A stretch of 64,000 bases of DNA from Gracilariopsis chorda (lineage: Eukaryota > Rhodophyta > Florideophyceae > Gracilariales > Gracilariaceae), in assembly GCA_003194525.1 (NCBI GenBank), contig NBIV01000081.1, forward strand, positions 1 through 64,000, read 5' to 3'. Positions 1-11,500 of this stretch are shown piece by piece. A model generated the notes under the pieces. The model saw nothing but the letters and a program-made list of their open reading frames with translations. It did no database searches and had not been told where the DNA came from. Within the stretch, counting starts at the first letter, position 1, and every line of letters starts with the position of its first letter. Made by a program: the position numbers and the translations under genes.

Positions 1-539
1 CCCCCGAGGGCATGGCGTAGACACGATCGACAAGCCGACACAGCGGATACGGTGTCAGGGGAGACCAACGGTCAGGAATCTGAAAGGCCAAGGGAATGCA
101 CCACGATCTACCGAAAGGGCGGGCATGGTGGATGCACCAAGACGGTATGCGAAAAAGAGAGCGACCAGAGGGACGAGGTAATCTAGAGGGAAGTATGGGC
201 GTCCGCGCCAGGGGTTGGTGAAATGCAGGAGCACGAGGAGCGCCCCGCAGTTGAGACTCACTAGTTAATGAGGCCCCCTCGTAGGCGACCAATGGCATGG
301 TAGCGGCCACGTGCCACTTGCCGAAAAAGCAGCCAAATGGACGCAAACCGGTACTGCCGCCATACCTGCTGTAAAAGGGCCGACCAGCCATCTCAACCAG
401 GAGGCGAGAGACCTAATTGGGAGAGAGGACGCGAGAACAACAATCCCATTGGGCGGGAGGAAAGAATGCCAGCGGAAGAAAAGGATGGCTCACCGACGGG
501 AAGTGTCCGACGGGACGTCGGATCTTAAGGGGGGAGGTC
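1..539 (+). mobile_element. 3' internal end of an LTR retrotransposon cut by the window edge
   Basis: This stretch leads directly into a polypurine tract and then an LTR, the order expected at the 3' end of an LTR retrotransposon read on the plus strand. One frame (from base 2) stays open for about 70 codons and encodes a very basic Arg/Lys-rich tail before stopping near 212. This could be the end of a pol or gag frame, but no domain is recognisable. The rest, to about 526, holds only short overlapping frames. The body of the element lies to the left of the window. Element class cannot be decided from this piece. Confidence 0.5.
527..539 (+). other. Polypurine tract upstream of 3' LTR
   Basis: The purine run AAGGGGGGAGGT sits immediately before the LTR edge. 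Plus-strand priming sites of LTR retrotransposons have this composition and position. It fixes the orientation of the element as plus and identifies 540-1065 as a 3' LTR rather than a solo LTR. Confidence 0.6.
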
Positions 540-1065
540 TCTAGTAGAATGACCATTGGGCAGATGCAGTGGTGAAGTAACCATGGGGCTGGGCTGACAG
601 AGGTCAGAACATTGCTGGCCGAAATATTCCACGTGGCCAAGCTGAGTGCCTATGCAGGAGATACGAGGGGACAGTGCAAGTGTCAAGGCACTGTCGCCAT
701 ACGTTTTATTATGTAGCTAGTTTTATTTAATTTGTTAGGATAGTGTCCAGAGGTCAGAGCGCCTCGCCAGCCATATAGATTGGCTCGAGTGCCGCCGATC
801 TCTGAAGCGTAAAGACAAGCACCCTCACCGTCTTCTTGCCGCCATATGCAGCCAGTAGGACTCCAAAGGCCGCCAAGCCATCGCTACCATTCCCTCGACC
901 TGTAGGGACTTGAGATAGCGCCCGCCCAATGCGCCTCGCTGCCAGTTGGTGCTCGCCTCACTAATAAACCCAGTGGATTGTCACCCCAGTGGTTGGCTCT
1001 CTGCCGCTACTAACCCTTAGTAGACTACTACCCCAGTTGACCAAAGGACGTAGTATTGTACTACA
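540..1065 (+). repeat. LTR, family A, copy 1 (3' LTR)
   Basis: About 526 bp, aligning over its whole length with the reverse complement of 8012-8537. The intact family termini are TGTAGTAGAAT and a matching TACTACA end, forming a short inverted repeat. In this copy the leading TG has become TC. Internal landmarks shared by both copies include CCACGTGGCCAAGCTG and a block ending CCAGTGGTTGGCTCTCTGCC. A polypurine tract precedes it. Confidence 0.75.
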
Positions 1066-4000
1066 ATTTGTCTTGGAGGTTACGTTTTTTTTTGTTTATC
1101 CTTCTCATTTTTAAATGGCTTACAGCTATAAGGACACTTTTTTAGCCTATTCTATCGCCTCATTTGGGCTCCTTGCGTCATTATCTCGTGATAGCGTCCA
1201 CATGTTCTTTAAGAGAGCGCTTCCCGAAATTGCAAATCACAAATTGGGTACTGTAAAAATTGTGATAAAGACACAATTGTTTGCGATTTGGGCACGCAAA
1301 AATTCCTCAGTAGCTTCGATGGTCAACCTCTTTGGAACCACATGAACGGCTGGAAGAAAAAAATTTTAAAGCGATGAGTTGGCGCGTTTTCGCCCTCTCT
1401 GGTCTGCGTTATGCTCAACTACTATCAATAAGATCTACATCCTAGTTTCCATCACATGGGCTGGCATTTGCATCTCGCCCCGCATTTTGCTTGCTTATCA
1501 AGACCAAGATCTTATTCTCGGTCTAAAACACGTGCAATTGCACTTAAAATTTATTCTCAGAAGTGCACGGTTGTTTAAGGAAAGATTTACTCTTCGCGAT
1601 TGATTAGGAGGACTTGATTTTGTGTGTGGTTCTAAGCAAGTTGTAACTATGCGCCTTTTTGTCACCTAAACCCCTCAACATTCTTCCTAAGAAGATTGGC
1701 TCCAACATTGATGCTAACCGAGTGTCTTTCTGCTTCGCTGATATGTGTTAATCCCTCCAACTCTCGTGACGACGTCTTTCTTCAACGTTGTAAACTGAAC
1801 TCACATTTTTGGTTCAAGAACATAGTTTAAGAATACAAGCGCAGACATTAGGCATCAGCAACTCTGCGGCATGGACACTTGAGTTTAAGTATTAAAATTG
1901 AAGAATTTGTGTAAGGAGAATTACCAAATGGAACACGGAAATGATGAAAAATAATCTTGCAGACGGAAGAAGTCTTACTCTTTCAACCAAAAGAAGGTTC
2001 AATTACGAACGCGCCCCCGCAATTCATCAAATGTAGATTAGCAGCAGAGAGCCGTAGCGAATCAACCAAGCGTGGCAATTCGTGTCTAGCGATGATCATG
2101 CAGCAGCCTGTCCACGCACAACCTGCAGTATATCTCCAGATGACTCAGATGGTACAAACCACCAGCAAGAGGCTGAAGTTCAGCGCTGCTCATCCGGATT
2201 GCCACCAATGGTTTCAAGCAATAAAAGTAAAGAAAATAGAAAACTGACTTCATCGTAAGTACCAGCTGGGACACAAGGGACTAGATTGTTGCAAATTGAA
2301 ACTAACAACGTACTGGATTTGATCGAAGAAAATATTGTTGCTTGGTATAAAGAAGTGGGAGATGGTGTCTAGACTTCACAATACAATACTTCTATCACAG
2401 AGTAGTAATGCATATTTCTTCAGACGAATGTTTTCGTTAATATGTCGTACGAAGTTTCTAACTGCAAATCGAGCCATTATTCATCATGATATGCAGCCTT
2501 AACAGCTTTGAGAGCAAATGACGCTAAGACCCAACATTAGTGATAGTGCAAAATCAGAAGAGAGATTTTCTTAGATTGCCAAAGAAAGCGGTATGGAGAA
2601 ATACGAAGTAGAAGCAGTTGAAGCCAGAAGGCGGATCATCGAAGAGAGGCAGTAAATGCAAGCAGTTCTTTTTGTAAGCGAAAACCTGCGGTGCAAAACC
2701 ACGTGAGCAAAGATGAATACGAAATGTGTCCGAATCCTTTCCATTGTAAAGGGTACACTCGGCAATGGAGTACTTTGATAAGATCGACACTAGCCGAGCG
2801 TAACTCCGGGCGATCGCTTCTCCACTTGCGAAAGAAGCGAAAGGCATTAGAGGGTAACGGTTTCCACCAACCGTAAGTTCTGAAAGAGATAAAAGGTATG
2901 GCAGAGGCCGTACACGAACAGTATTGACCCTGACGTAAAGCGAAAAAAGAATTGAGAAAAGACGCCAAGCCTTCGGCTCTGGGACGATAACCACCTGTAA
3001 CACAGGACAGAGAAGAAACCGTAAAGAGGACAACAGAAAAAAAAAACCGTAAATAACACCATTCAAGCGGGCTTACTTTGCAGAGAATCAGGAAAGGTAG
3101 TGAGGCGGGAAGCAACACGGGTGCTCCCAGCAATTGGGTTATAGTCTTGTGTTGGCGAGTTTGAATAGAGCCGAACCTTTCTCTTCCACTCCTTGACGAT
3201 GGCCGAGAGGGAATCGCTTAAGTGGGATCACTTCTGGGCACTATTCTAGGAAATTTACTAAAAATCAAACAACTATTACGGGACCCATGCTCGGGCAAGA
3301 CCAACAGGTGTGTGTGACGTCACCCCTCAGAAAATGATTCGTGTAAGTGGTCGCTCACCTGAAACGTATCTGACTACGTCCACGCTCCCAATGGGACGGA
3401 CGATCACACACGTACGACGTCTTATTCCGGTAGCCAACGGTATCTGGGCTATCCCTCACGTCGCACTTAAAGCCTCTGGCTCATGCGTTTGAGTCACATC
3501 CAAATTGAGTCCTTCCCTAGCGGCCGAGGGTCCATTGCATAAAAGAATGCATTCTCATTCACCACAGCCACTGGTTTGGAAAAGAGTGAATTATCTACAT
3601 AATAGGGCAGATAGAGGTTAATCTATTCTAGAAATCATGAGGGCTCCAATTATGCAAGACGGTGCGTGGCCAAACGCAGAATATCAGAAAATCGTTGGAA
3701 ATAGGGAAACAGAGAAACAAAGGGAGCAAAAAAGAGGAAATACCACGCCGATCAATTAGAGGAAGGTTGCAACCATAGAGAAGAGAAGAGAGTGCAAAGT
3801 TAAAAAGAGAAAAGAAGATCAGAAGAGAAAAATCGTAGCAATGTTCGAATGATGCAAATAATGATGACGTCATTTCTGGGAAAGCAGGAAAAGCTCGATA
3901 TTAATGGTTATGAAAATGTGACAATTGATCACACTCTTCATTACTAGTAGAGAACAAATTGTCTAGCCTTAATAATTAAGCAAGGCACATAAGCGCTTAT

Positions 4001-4153
4001 ATTTTCGTTGAATAGTACAACTTTGGACCACAAATTGTGTAACCGAACAACAGATTGCAGCATTAGTTCTTCCACCCCGGGTCCCATACAAAAAGAAAAT
4101 TTTGTAACCTTGAAAAAAGGTGCTTTAAACGTATAAATACCTCATTTGTATGC
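1066..4153. other. AT-rich intergenic DNA without a recognisable gene
   Basis: Frames in this stretch are short or low-complexity. The longest (minus strand, about 2554-3133, two overlapping frames of 165-170 codons) translate a purine-rich plus strand into Phe/Leu-rich strings with no domain, so I do not call them. A purine-rich tract at about 3640-3850 behaves the same way. The DNA is probably old, eroded transposon sequence like its neighbours, but nothing specific can be named. Confidence 0.4.
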
Positions 4154-4700
4154 CTAAAGTGCAGATCTTGCCTTACCAAAGCGATGTATGTCCTGTAGTG
4201 TACCATCACTGTTAGCGACGCAGTCTTGCGAGGACTTTATCAAATACGAAAAATTTATCTTGCAGAACACAGAATCTACCATGACACGTGCGCCAATCCT
4301 TCTCAAAAGATTGTCCAGCTTGTCACTAATGCCATCGTATTTTGATATGATCGAATTAAGCATAGTACTAGGCACATTTAGCAAAAATTCTATAGCGAAA
4401 CTACTTGCTGCAAACACCAAAACACTTTCCACATAGTGCTCATGCTTTGAACCCATGTAGAACATGCTTTTTTATAACAAATTCAACACCCTGTTCCAAA
4501 TACAGATTCAATCCATTAACAACACAATGTAGATCATACAGAGCAGAATTTTTAGCCTCAAACACAATTTAGTACTCGCTAACTTCTTCTTTTGATGGTA
4601 TAAGAATCGTAGCAAAATGATCACGACGAAAAACCTTTAACAAAACCCGCTTTGTAAATCGCCAAAAAAAGTGAACATACCAAACTGGTGATACCAAAAC
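4154..4700 (-). pseudogene. PIF/Harbinger-like DDE transposase relic
   Basis: The minus strand holds a 103-codon frame (4465-4154) and, just upstream in a shifted frame, further transposase-like sequence up to about 4690. The order of motifs matches eukaryotic DDE_4-type transposases: an IPSKEEVSEY-like segment, a DLHCVVNGLNLYLEQ segment (families usually read DVWCTMDGLKL), an EHYVESVLVF segment, and a VDSVFCKINFSYLIKSSQ segment. The catalytic Asp in the second block appears to be replaced by Asn. In-frame stops lie between blocks and no terminal repeats were found. This is a dead remnant; the family assignment rests on motif order and is fairly but not fully secure. Confidence 0.55.
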
Positions 4701-5770
4701 GCATGCATAGCAGAAAATCTGCATTTCTCGTGCTATTCCATGTCAATAACAGCCCTAGGCATTGTGCGGCATTCATGATAAAATCAAGATTTTGGTCTCA
4801 AACTTTGATTCACCGTTCATAGAATAGGACGTATATCTGTTGTATAATGATTCAAATTTGTGTAGCAGGTATGGGAGTTTACAGTGATGAAAACCGATAA
4901 GTGTGAGAAGAGATTGATTACATCCACTTCCAAAAAGAGTTACAAAAACAGACATATGAGGAAGCTGCAACGCACGTTTTGTTATGATTCTATAACATTT
5001 GTGACTTGCTTGAAGATCAATTCAATGTTTGTATTAGTAGTAAAATTTTCTTTGTCTTTCAGTTAATTATAGCATCATGAACGATACTGAAATCACTCTG
5101 AGGTTAAGGATAGAAAGTGAATAGAGTCAACTTGAAAGAGTAAAATTTACGATACCGGAGGCACCAGCAGAAGCTTCAGGCGGTTTTCGGGAAAGCATTA
5201 TACTATGCTGGTGCATAGTGCTGATACCAAGCCTAATAGTACGATGTTCAGCAATGATGTCGTGCCGAATTTAGTATGACAAGCTCTGCTTTCAACGTCT
5301 CGTTTTTGCCTGACAGTTTGACGTAAAAGTTGAACGCTACTAGTATTAATTTGGGATTCCTGGAAGCTACCAGTAAACATGGTATTTTTTTGGTTATGAA
5401 ATGTTTAATACCGAAATAAATGTACTTCAGTTATCTTGATTTGTTTTGTTTTATGAGTTTCGCTGCTAAAGCAGCTCAAATTTTGCCATATGGAGCAAGT
5501 ACATGCACAATGGCGATCTGCATCTCTTGGAAAGCCCAGCCAACCTTTGGAAATTAGTTTCGTTTTGTAGAGTCAAACCAATCTATATCTGTCATATTGC
5601 CGCTATTGTCGTCAAAAATCGCTATGTAAGAGTATTGCACTCTTACTAAACTTTGACGCACTAGAATCAATGTTGGCTACTTCTGAATTTACTTCGAACA
5701 GTCTAAAATGTTTTCCTCTTATACTATGTAAGGCGTCTATTCTTGAATATGTGAATCTGAACTCCCACAC
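4701..5770. other. AT-rich intergenic DNA, nothing recognisable
   Basis: About 1.1 kb between the Harbinger-like relic and the chromovirus relic. Only short frames of about 60 codons occur on either strand, none with a recognisable motif. The 3' LTR of the minus-strand chromovirus would be expected here, left of 5771, but no repeat matching another LTR in the window is visible. Confidence 0.35.
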
Positions 5771-6400
5771 TCACCACCAGCTGTACAAATTCACGTCCAC
5801 TGAGCCCTTGGTAACGCTTCTAATACATTCACCCTTTCTTCCAAATTGACGTACTCGACAAGTTCTCAAGTTTCTTAATGAGTTCTGTACAGTTCCCCTT
5901 TTATTTCTCATCAATATTGCTTCTTCTTTAGTATCCCCCTCAAACTGTACAAGATACTGCTTCTTTCGAATTTTTCTTCTCGTCTCAAGACCCGCAATCA
6001 CTTCGTACTCAACTGTGTCTGCTGTATCAATCACAGTAGTCAGCGACTATTTATCATCCTTTCGATTAAACCGTCGTAATTGGGACACATGAAAAGCATT
6101 GTGTGCTTTGTTCCTGGGAGAAGATAGCTCAATCTTATAAGTTGTCGGGCCCCATCACTCGCTTAACCCTAAACGGTACCATATATTCCATTTGCCACTT
6201 TTTGCCATTCCTGACTTACGTGCTGTACTTATGCGATGTAACGTCAACAGGACCAAATCTCCAACGTTAAGCTCTGCACGCTTATGCTTTTTGTTGACAT
6301 AGAATTTTTGTCCAGCAATGGCTTCAGCCAGGTTGTCTTTTGCTGCAGTACAAAATGTTTGTCCACTCTCTGAATAGTCGAATGCTGCTGGACAGAATGT
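5771..6400 (-). pseudogene. Integrase C-terminal region and chromodomain of the 5.8-8.0 kb chromovirus
   Basis: The minus strand first reads a segment typical of the end of Ty3 integrase (VGDLVLL, then GPTTYKIELS and AFHVSQLRRF), interrupted by two stop codons. The frame 6034-5771 then continues into a chromodomain-like block containing YEVIAGLETRRKIRKKQYL and VQFEGDTKEEA, which matches the usual eyeVEkIl...YLVkWkGy...eeatWE pattern. The aromatic cage is only partly kept: the WKGY position reads FEGD. Chromodomains steer integration toward marked chromatin in this clade; this copy cannot do so because the frame is broken upstream. Confidence 0.75.
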
Positions 6401-6405
6401 GATTT

Positions 6406-7000
6406 CTATAACTTTCTGGAATGCTCTGTCTCAGGTATTCGACCAATGTCCACTTCATATGGCGATAAAACGGTGATCTTGTTCATTGAAGAGTTGTAGT
6501 GGAATTCTAACTCACTGAACATATTGTCCTGTTTTAAAGGATTCTTTTGAAAAGTGCTTCTGATCATTGTAGAGAATGTCCTGCTCATCTTTTCAGACTG
6601 GCCATCTCTTTTTGGATGTCCTTTTGAGGCCATGTTTAGTTCCACATTCAAGATCCAGGTGGTGTCGTTAAAGTAGTGCAACGTGAACAATTTGTCTCTG
6701 TCAAAAATGATAGTCTTCGGCATCCCATGTTTCGAAAACACTAGGCCGAAAAGTACTTGCATTACTTCCATGGAAGTGATCGTCTTCTTTGCCGGGATGA
6801 AAATGGCCCTCTTAGAAAGCTTCTCCGCAACAACAAGTACTGCGTCATGTTTTGTGTCTGACAAAGTAAATTCAGATATAAAATCCATAGAGACGACATT
6901 CCGACAGGACTACGGTACTGCATGTGGTTGTAACTTCCCATCTTGCATTGTTCTTGCCCCTTTGTTGAACTGAAACTCCTTACAAACCCTAATGAGCTCC
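6406..7000 (-). pseudogene. Integrase catalytic core of the 5.8-8.0 kb chromovirus
   Basis: The frame 6888-6406 encodes the DDE core. The MDFI start, the FDRDKLF segment (usually SDRD) and GQSEKMSRT (usually GQTERVNRT) supply the Asp, Asp and Glu positions, so the triad still seems present. Upstream, at about 7090-6900, the text runs YWKRTLADIRELIRVC...NKGARTMQDGKLQP and then a stop. The first part of the zinc-binding HHCC domain (both His positions) is missing, consistent with an internal deletion joining the DGLIYW segment to the VC...NK segment. Confidence 0.75.
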
Positions 7001-7266
7001 CGGATATCTGCGAGCGTTCGCTTCCAGTAAATTAAACCATCTTTGATGGAATAATTTCTAATGTACATTGCAGTCTTCCTGCTGGGTGGTTCCTTTCTGT
7101 CTTGAAGTACAGCTACTATGTTCTGAATCTACGATTCCTTTTTTTATCTCTCGCGAATCACAACGTGTAGTTCCTTTTCGCGTAAACGGAGGGCTTTGCA
7201 TGTCGGATGGGAATCGTACAGTCTACTTAACGCATCTGCAGCTCCATTTCTTGAGCCCTTTAGATG

Positions 7267-7652
7267 TTACACTTGGTATGAGTAACACTGTAGCTCGTCA
7301 AGCCGTCTCATCTGTCTTCCTGACAGTTTTGACTTAGTCTGCAAGTACTTCATAGGCTCATGATCAGTGCGAATCATGAATAAGCGATCTTTGAGATACA
7401 CTGACCATTCTCGTAACGCGATCATAACTGCTATCAGTTCCTGGTCTCCTGTATCCCACCTTGTCTCAGCTTCAGTGAGGCGATGCGATAGGTAGGCCAT
7501 TGGTTGATTTTTTTTGTTCAAAGGGTGCCTCTATGACGTACTTTGACCCATCAGTCGTCACTACGAACACTTCGTCAGACGTTGGATGACGTAGCACTGG
7601 CGCTGTAGTTAATCTTCTCTTCAATTCTTCAGATGCACATTTCTGTTCATCC
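7267..7652 (-). pseudogene. RNase H of the 5.8-8.0 kb chromovirus
   Basis: The frame 7521-7267 contains PMAYLSHRLTEAETRW, DQELIAVMIALREW and IRTDHEPMKYL, classic Ty3/gypsy RNase H landmarks. Just upstream, in another frame, are SEELKRRLTTAPVLRHP and VVTTDGSKYV, the normal RT-RNase H connection with the first catalytic Asp (TDGS for TDAS). A one-base shift at a T-run near 7508-7521 separates the two. Confidence 0.8.
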
Positions 7653-8011
7653 TTACATTGAGAGATATTTGTGCGAGGTAGGTCCGGAATTGGTTGTGCA
7701 ACTTGAACAGAGTCTACTTTTGTAGAAGCTTGTGAGACATATGAACTTTTCTAAATCCTTCACTGACGTTTGGATAGGCCATTTCTGTACAGCTTTTACA
7801 AGTCTCTGCTGTGTATGAACTTCTTCTGTGTTGATTTTGAAGCCTAGGTATTCAACCTGTGTGGTCCCAAAATTACTCTTGCTTGATCTGATGTACAGCT
7901 TGTGTTTCCTCAAAAGTTGCAAAAGCTTTTGCAAGTGACTTCTGTGCTCCTCTGTGCTCTTACTGTAAATGACAATATCATTTATATAGAGAACCATGCA
8001 TTCTCCATTCA
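7653..8011 (-). pseudogene. Reverse transcriptase C-terminal half of the 5.8-8.0 kb chromovirus
   Basis: The frame 8011-7653 starts inside RT motif 5: LYINDIVIYSKS stands where active enzymes have YxDDI, so the first catalytic Asp of the pair has become Asn. HLQKLLQLLRKHKLYI and VEYLGFKIN follow, as in RT motifs 6 and 7, and then a connection segment with small deletions. Everything before motif 5 is absent. The text stops precisely at the terminal bases of the LTR at 8012. Confidence 0.8.
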
Positions 8012-8537
8012 TGTAGTAGAATACTACGTATTTTGGCCAACTGGGGTAGTAGTCTACTAGGGGTTAGTAGCGGCAGAGAGCCAACCACTGGGGTGACAAT
8101 CCACTGGGTCTATTAGAGAGGCGGGCACCAACTGGCAGCGAGGCGCAATGGGCGCGCGCTATCTCAAGTCCCTACAGGTCGGGGGAATGGTAGCGATGGC
8201 TTGGAGGCCTTTTGAGTCCTACTGGCTGCATATGGCGGCAAGAAGACGGTGAGGGTGCTTGTCTTTACGCTTCAGAGATCGGTGGCACTCTAGCCAACCT
8301 ATATGGCTGGCGAGGCGCTCTGACCTCCGGACACTATCCTAACCAATTAAATAAAAATAGCTTCATAATAAAACGTATGGCGACAGTGCCTTGGCACTTG
8401 CACTGTCCCCTCGTATCTCCTGCATAGGCACCCAGCTTGGCCACGTGGAATATTTCGGTCAGCAATGTTCTGACCTCTACCAGCCCAGCCCCATGGTTAC
8501 TTCACCACTGCTTCTGCCCAATGGTCATTCTACTACA
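8012..8537 (-). repeat. LTR, family A, copy 2 (inverted relative to copy 1)
   Basis: Starts TGTAGTAGAATACTACG and ends ATTCTACTACA on the plus strand, and is the reverse complement of 540-1065 with scattered substitutions and small indels. It abuts the chromovirus RT fragment at 8011. No polypurine tract or primer-binding site adjoins either edge, and the five bases on either side (ATTCA and CAAAT) do not form a target-site duplication. The sequence right of 8537 does not continue the RT. It is therefore a solo or recombined LTR, not a simple insertion into the chromovirus. Confidence 0.75.
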
Positions 8538-11500
8538 CAAATATCAAAGCAAAAGGGGAAAACCGACGGTCAATTCCAAAAATCTTTTTCAAAACTTTTA
8601 TAAAGGGCACACAGTCAAAGAAGTATGCCAATAGTCACTAAAGATCAGACTTTTGGGTTATAGTGAGATATGTTAAATGCGAATTTCTTCAGTGTACTCA
8701 TTTTTGCAATAAACAGGTATAGGCGTCTAGAATCTTTACAAAACTTCCAAAAGAAAGCTACTAAACGCAGAATATGCTTTCATTTTGTACCTAATCTTGC
8801 CCAATACCTAGAATACTTGCACAGCACATTGCCTACTGACGGTTCCTATTGCAGCACTTCCAGACTGATCTTGCCAAGTTCTTTGATGCTCACCGCTATA
8901 AAAAAGCGTTTATCGAGCTAATAGAAGACAACAGTACCTTAAATAGAAACATTTCGTTTCCCATATATGCTTAGAGCGGTTCTGTTGGTTTCAATCAAAG
9001 TACTATCCCACCATGAGCATGGAGCTAGCCACAAGAACCCCCACTACATGGTCTTGATATTTGAAATTTGATGGTAGAATATGGAGAGGTTGATGTTTTT
9101 GTGTCCGTTGGTTTTTAGGTTATGCTTGAATGAAAATTTGAGTTTCATCCCCCCCTTTTAGAGACTATTACAGCACCCAAGGCAATACAGAAACGTATCC
9201 ACCATTTGTCGCTTACTCATGTGTGCTCCTAAGTTTCTCCATTGGTTTCTAGTAGTCTATGAAACATCAAACAAACCAATCAAGCTTTGCGGTCTGGCAT
9301 CAACGCCAGTAAGATACAGTAGCAGTAATAATTCATCGAAGGTAAGAATTCTCTACGATCTGCTCAACCCCTCTACACGTTGTTTCTTGCAAAGCCAGAA
9401 CATTCTACATATTTCGCGACCAGTAGAAAGATGGTGTAAAGAGAGATGTTTTCTCATTTTCTTACCAATCTAAATCCATTACTCCAAATTGCACTCTAGA
9501 TAGAACTGAGGGCATTTTTCTATGATTTTGTGAATCGCACGTTTAAAACCTGTAATTCTGAAAAAAGTTTAAATGTGTTCAGTATCACTCGCTATGTACT
9601 TTTTTATAGGAATTGTTCAAACCCTTTTCAAAGAAACTTCAATGCGACACATTCCAAAATCTCGTAATATCGTCCAACTCTTGCCAATGCTTACATTTTT
9701 TGTCTTTTGGCGGTCGCAGACTTTCGGCCAAGTGGCTTAAACACTTTCAACAATTCCAGCTTCCAGCCGCAGCAGTGGTTTAAGTAAGCTTTTGTTATAT
9801 ATGGAATAAGGTATGTATATTTATCAGTCATCTTTGCACTGTTTTGCAAATATATCAATCTCAATTTCCAAGAAACGAAGCCAATCATACAGTTCTTCAT
9901 TTTAAAGGCTGTAATTCTTATCAAATACATAGTTCAGGAAGATATTGAATGTCGTGCACTTCATATAAGTGCAATATAAATGTACCAATGCATCCCTTGC
10001 TTGATCTGTGTCGATGAAAACGATGGTTCGCCATTCTCTTCGATTATGTTCTGGAGCAGATTGTTTGGAGGTTACGTAGAATTACAGAACTACAAAATCT
10101 GCGGTTCACCATGTATCTACAGAAACACTTCCTTCATGGAAAAAATGTTCGCCTTAGATCTACATCTCTTCCACCGAAAAAGAGTGAGTCATTAACGATG
10201 GAAAGTTCCAGAGGCTACACAACTCACCATTTGACAGAGTCATTGTAACCCTGGATGGAATTACTGTTGAGAAAACTCGACTTTCTTTGACAGATAGTCC
10301 TGATCCACGCATGTATAACAACGGGAAGCCCATTTTGGAAATCTCCATGCAGGTCGGAAATTGGACTGATTAGGAGTTCTGTTTTCTTTAATCACGCCAT
10401 GCACGTTGTGGCACACATGACTCAATAATAATTATGAATACAAAACTACACTAATTTCTGAGCAGTGATTTACGACCTGAATGGGTTACGTTTGTCACTG
10501 ATGAAGCATATAGAAATGACAGCCGAGTTTTACGTTATACCCAAGGCGTAGTCAAGCTCCAAGAGCAGATTCATTAAACATGTCTCATTCCTCTATTCAT
10601 ATGACTGGAGCAATATCCTAAGATGAGAAATTCCTTTAAGGGGTTCAAAATCTTGCTCTCTTATGAGATAGGCTTTTCCACAGGTCCCTCCATACCGCAT
10701 GGTTTTCGTTTGTAGAACACAGGTTCCTCTCGACTGTACCGATGGATTTCGTACCTGGAATTTGCCTACCAGTGGGTTGATCTAGTGCCAAGCTCCATGT
10801 ACGTCATATTCCAGATCACGGAGAATGCAAAGGAGAAAGGACAAAAAGAAAACGAACAAAAAAGGGAGGGTAAAAGCTTGGCTGGTCTTATGGAAAACCG
10901 AAAGAGACCAGACAGTGGGGGTGATGCTTTTTCAGCCAGCGTGGCAAGCGAGATGCCGAGTCGGACAAATATCTATCACCACAATGCGAAAGCATCCAAA
11001 ATGGTAATACCAGTTGGCACTTAGCGAACTCATGGAGTAAGACAGATCAACCTTTCTGATTGAAACTGTGCAGGTCAGTATAACCGAACCGAACGCCATG
11101 AAATTGTGGGAAGCGTTGGTCACTTTGTGCAGGCGATAAACTCAAAGCCGATTAACAGGTTAGTTTCGCTGCACGGTGGAACGCTGGGGCGTCCTTCTTT
11201 AAGTACTCCTGGGTCAAACTAAAACTAAGAATACTAATACTGTAGTATGCTACCCCTTTGATCCACACGTTTGTGGCACTGAGCGGGACGGTCAGCCACG
11301 GCGCAACACAACACTTTTCAATCATGCAAGCAATTAATAGCACCCGTACGCTTACCACGCGTCCCTCTATTCCAGATATCATAGAAAGCACTCATGAAGG
11401 CTCCACAAATATCAATTAAGATTCATATCACGCAAAATTTCCAAGAGTCCACTCATACCTGGGGTGAACTGATGCCACTTACGTATTGAATCTTTTATGA

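Larger units (their letters stand above)
5771..8011 (-). mobile_element. Decayed Ty3/gypsy chromovirus, 5' truncated
   Basis: Read on the minus strand, the order is reverse transcriptase (C-terminal part), RNase H, integrase and chromodomain, which is the chromovirus order of Ty3/gypsy. All four pieces are interrupted by stops or frameshifts. The 5' portion (gag, protease, RT fingers) is missing because the sequence ends abruptly at an LTR of another family at 8012. No LTR of its own is seen on the left. The element is dead. Confidence 0.85.

Noticed and set aside
2554..3133. Overlapping minus-strand frames of 165-170 codons
   Set aside because: They are translations of the complement of a purine-rich strand, giving Phe/Leu/Ser-rich text without domains.
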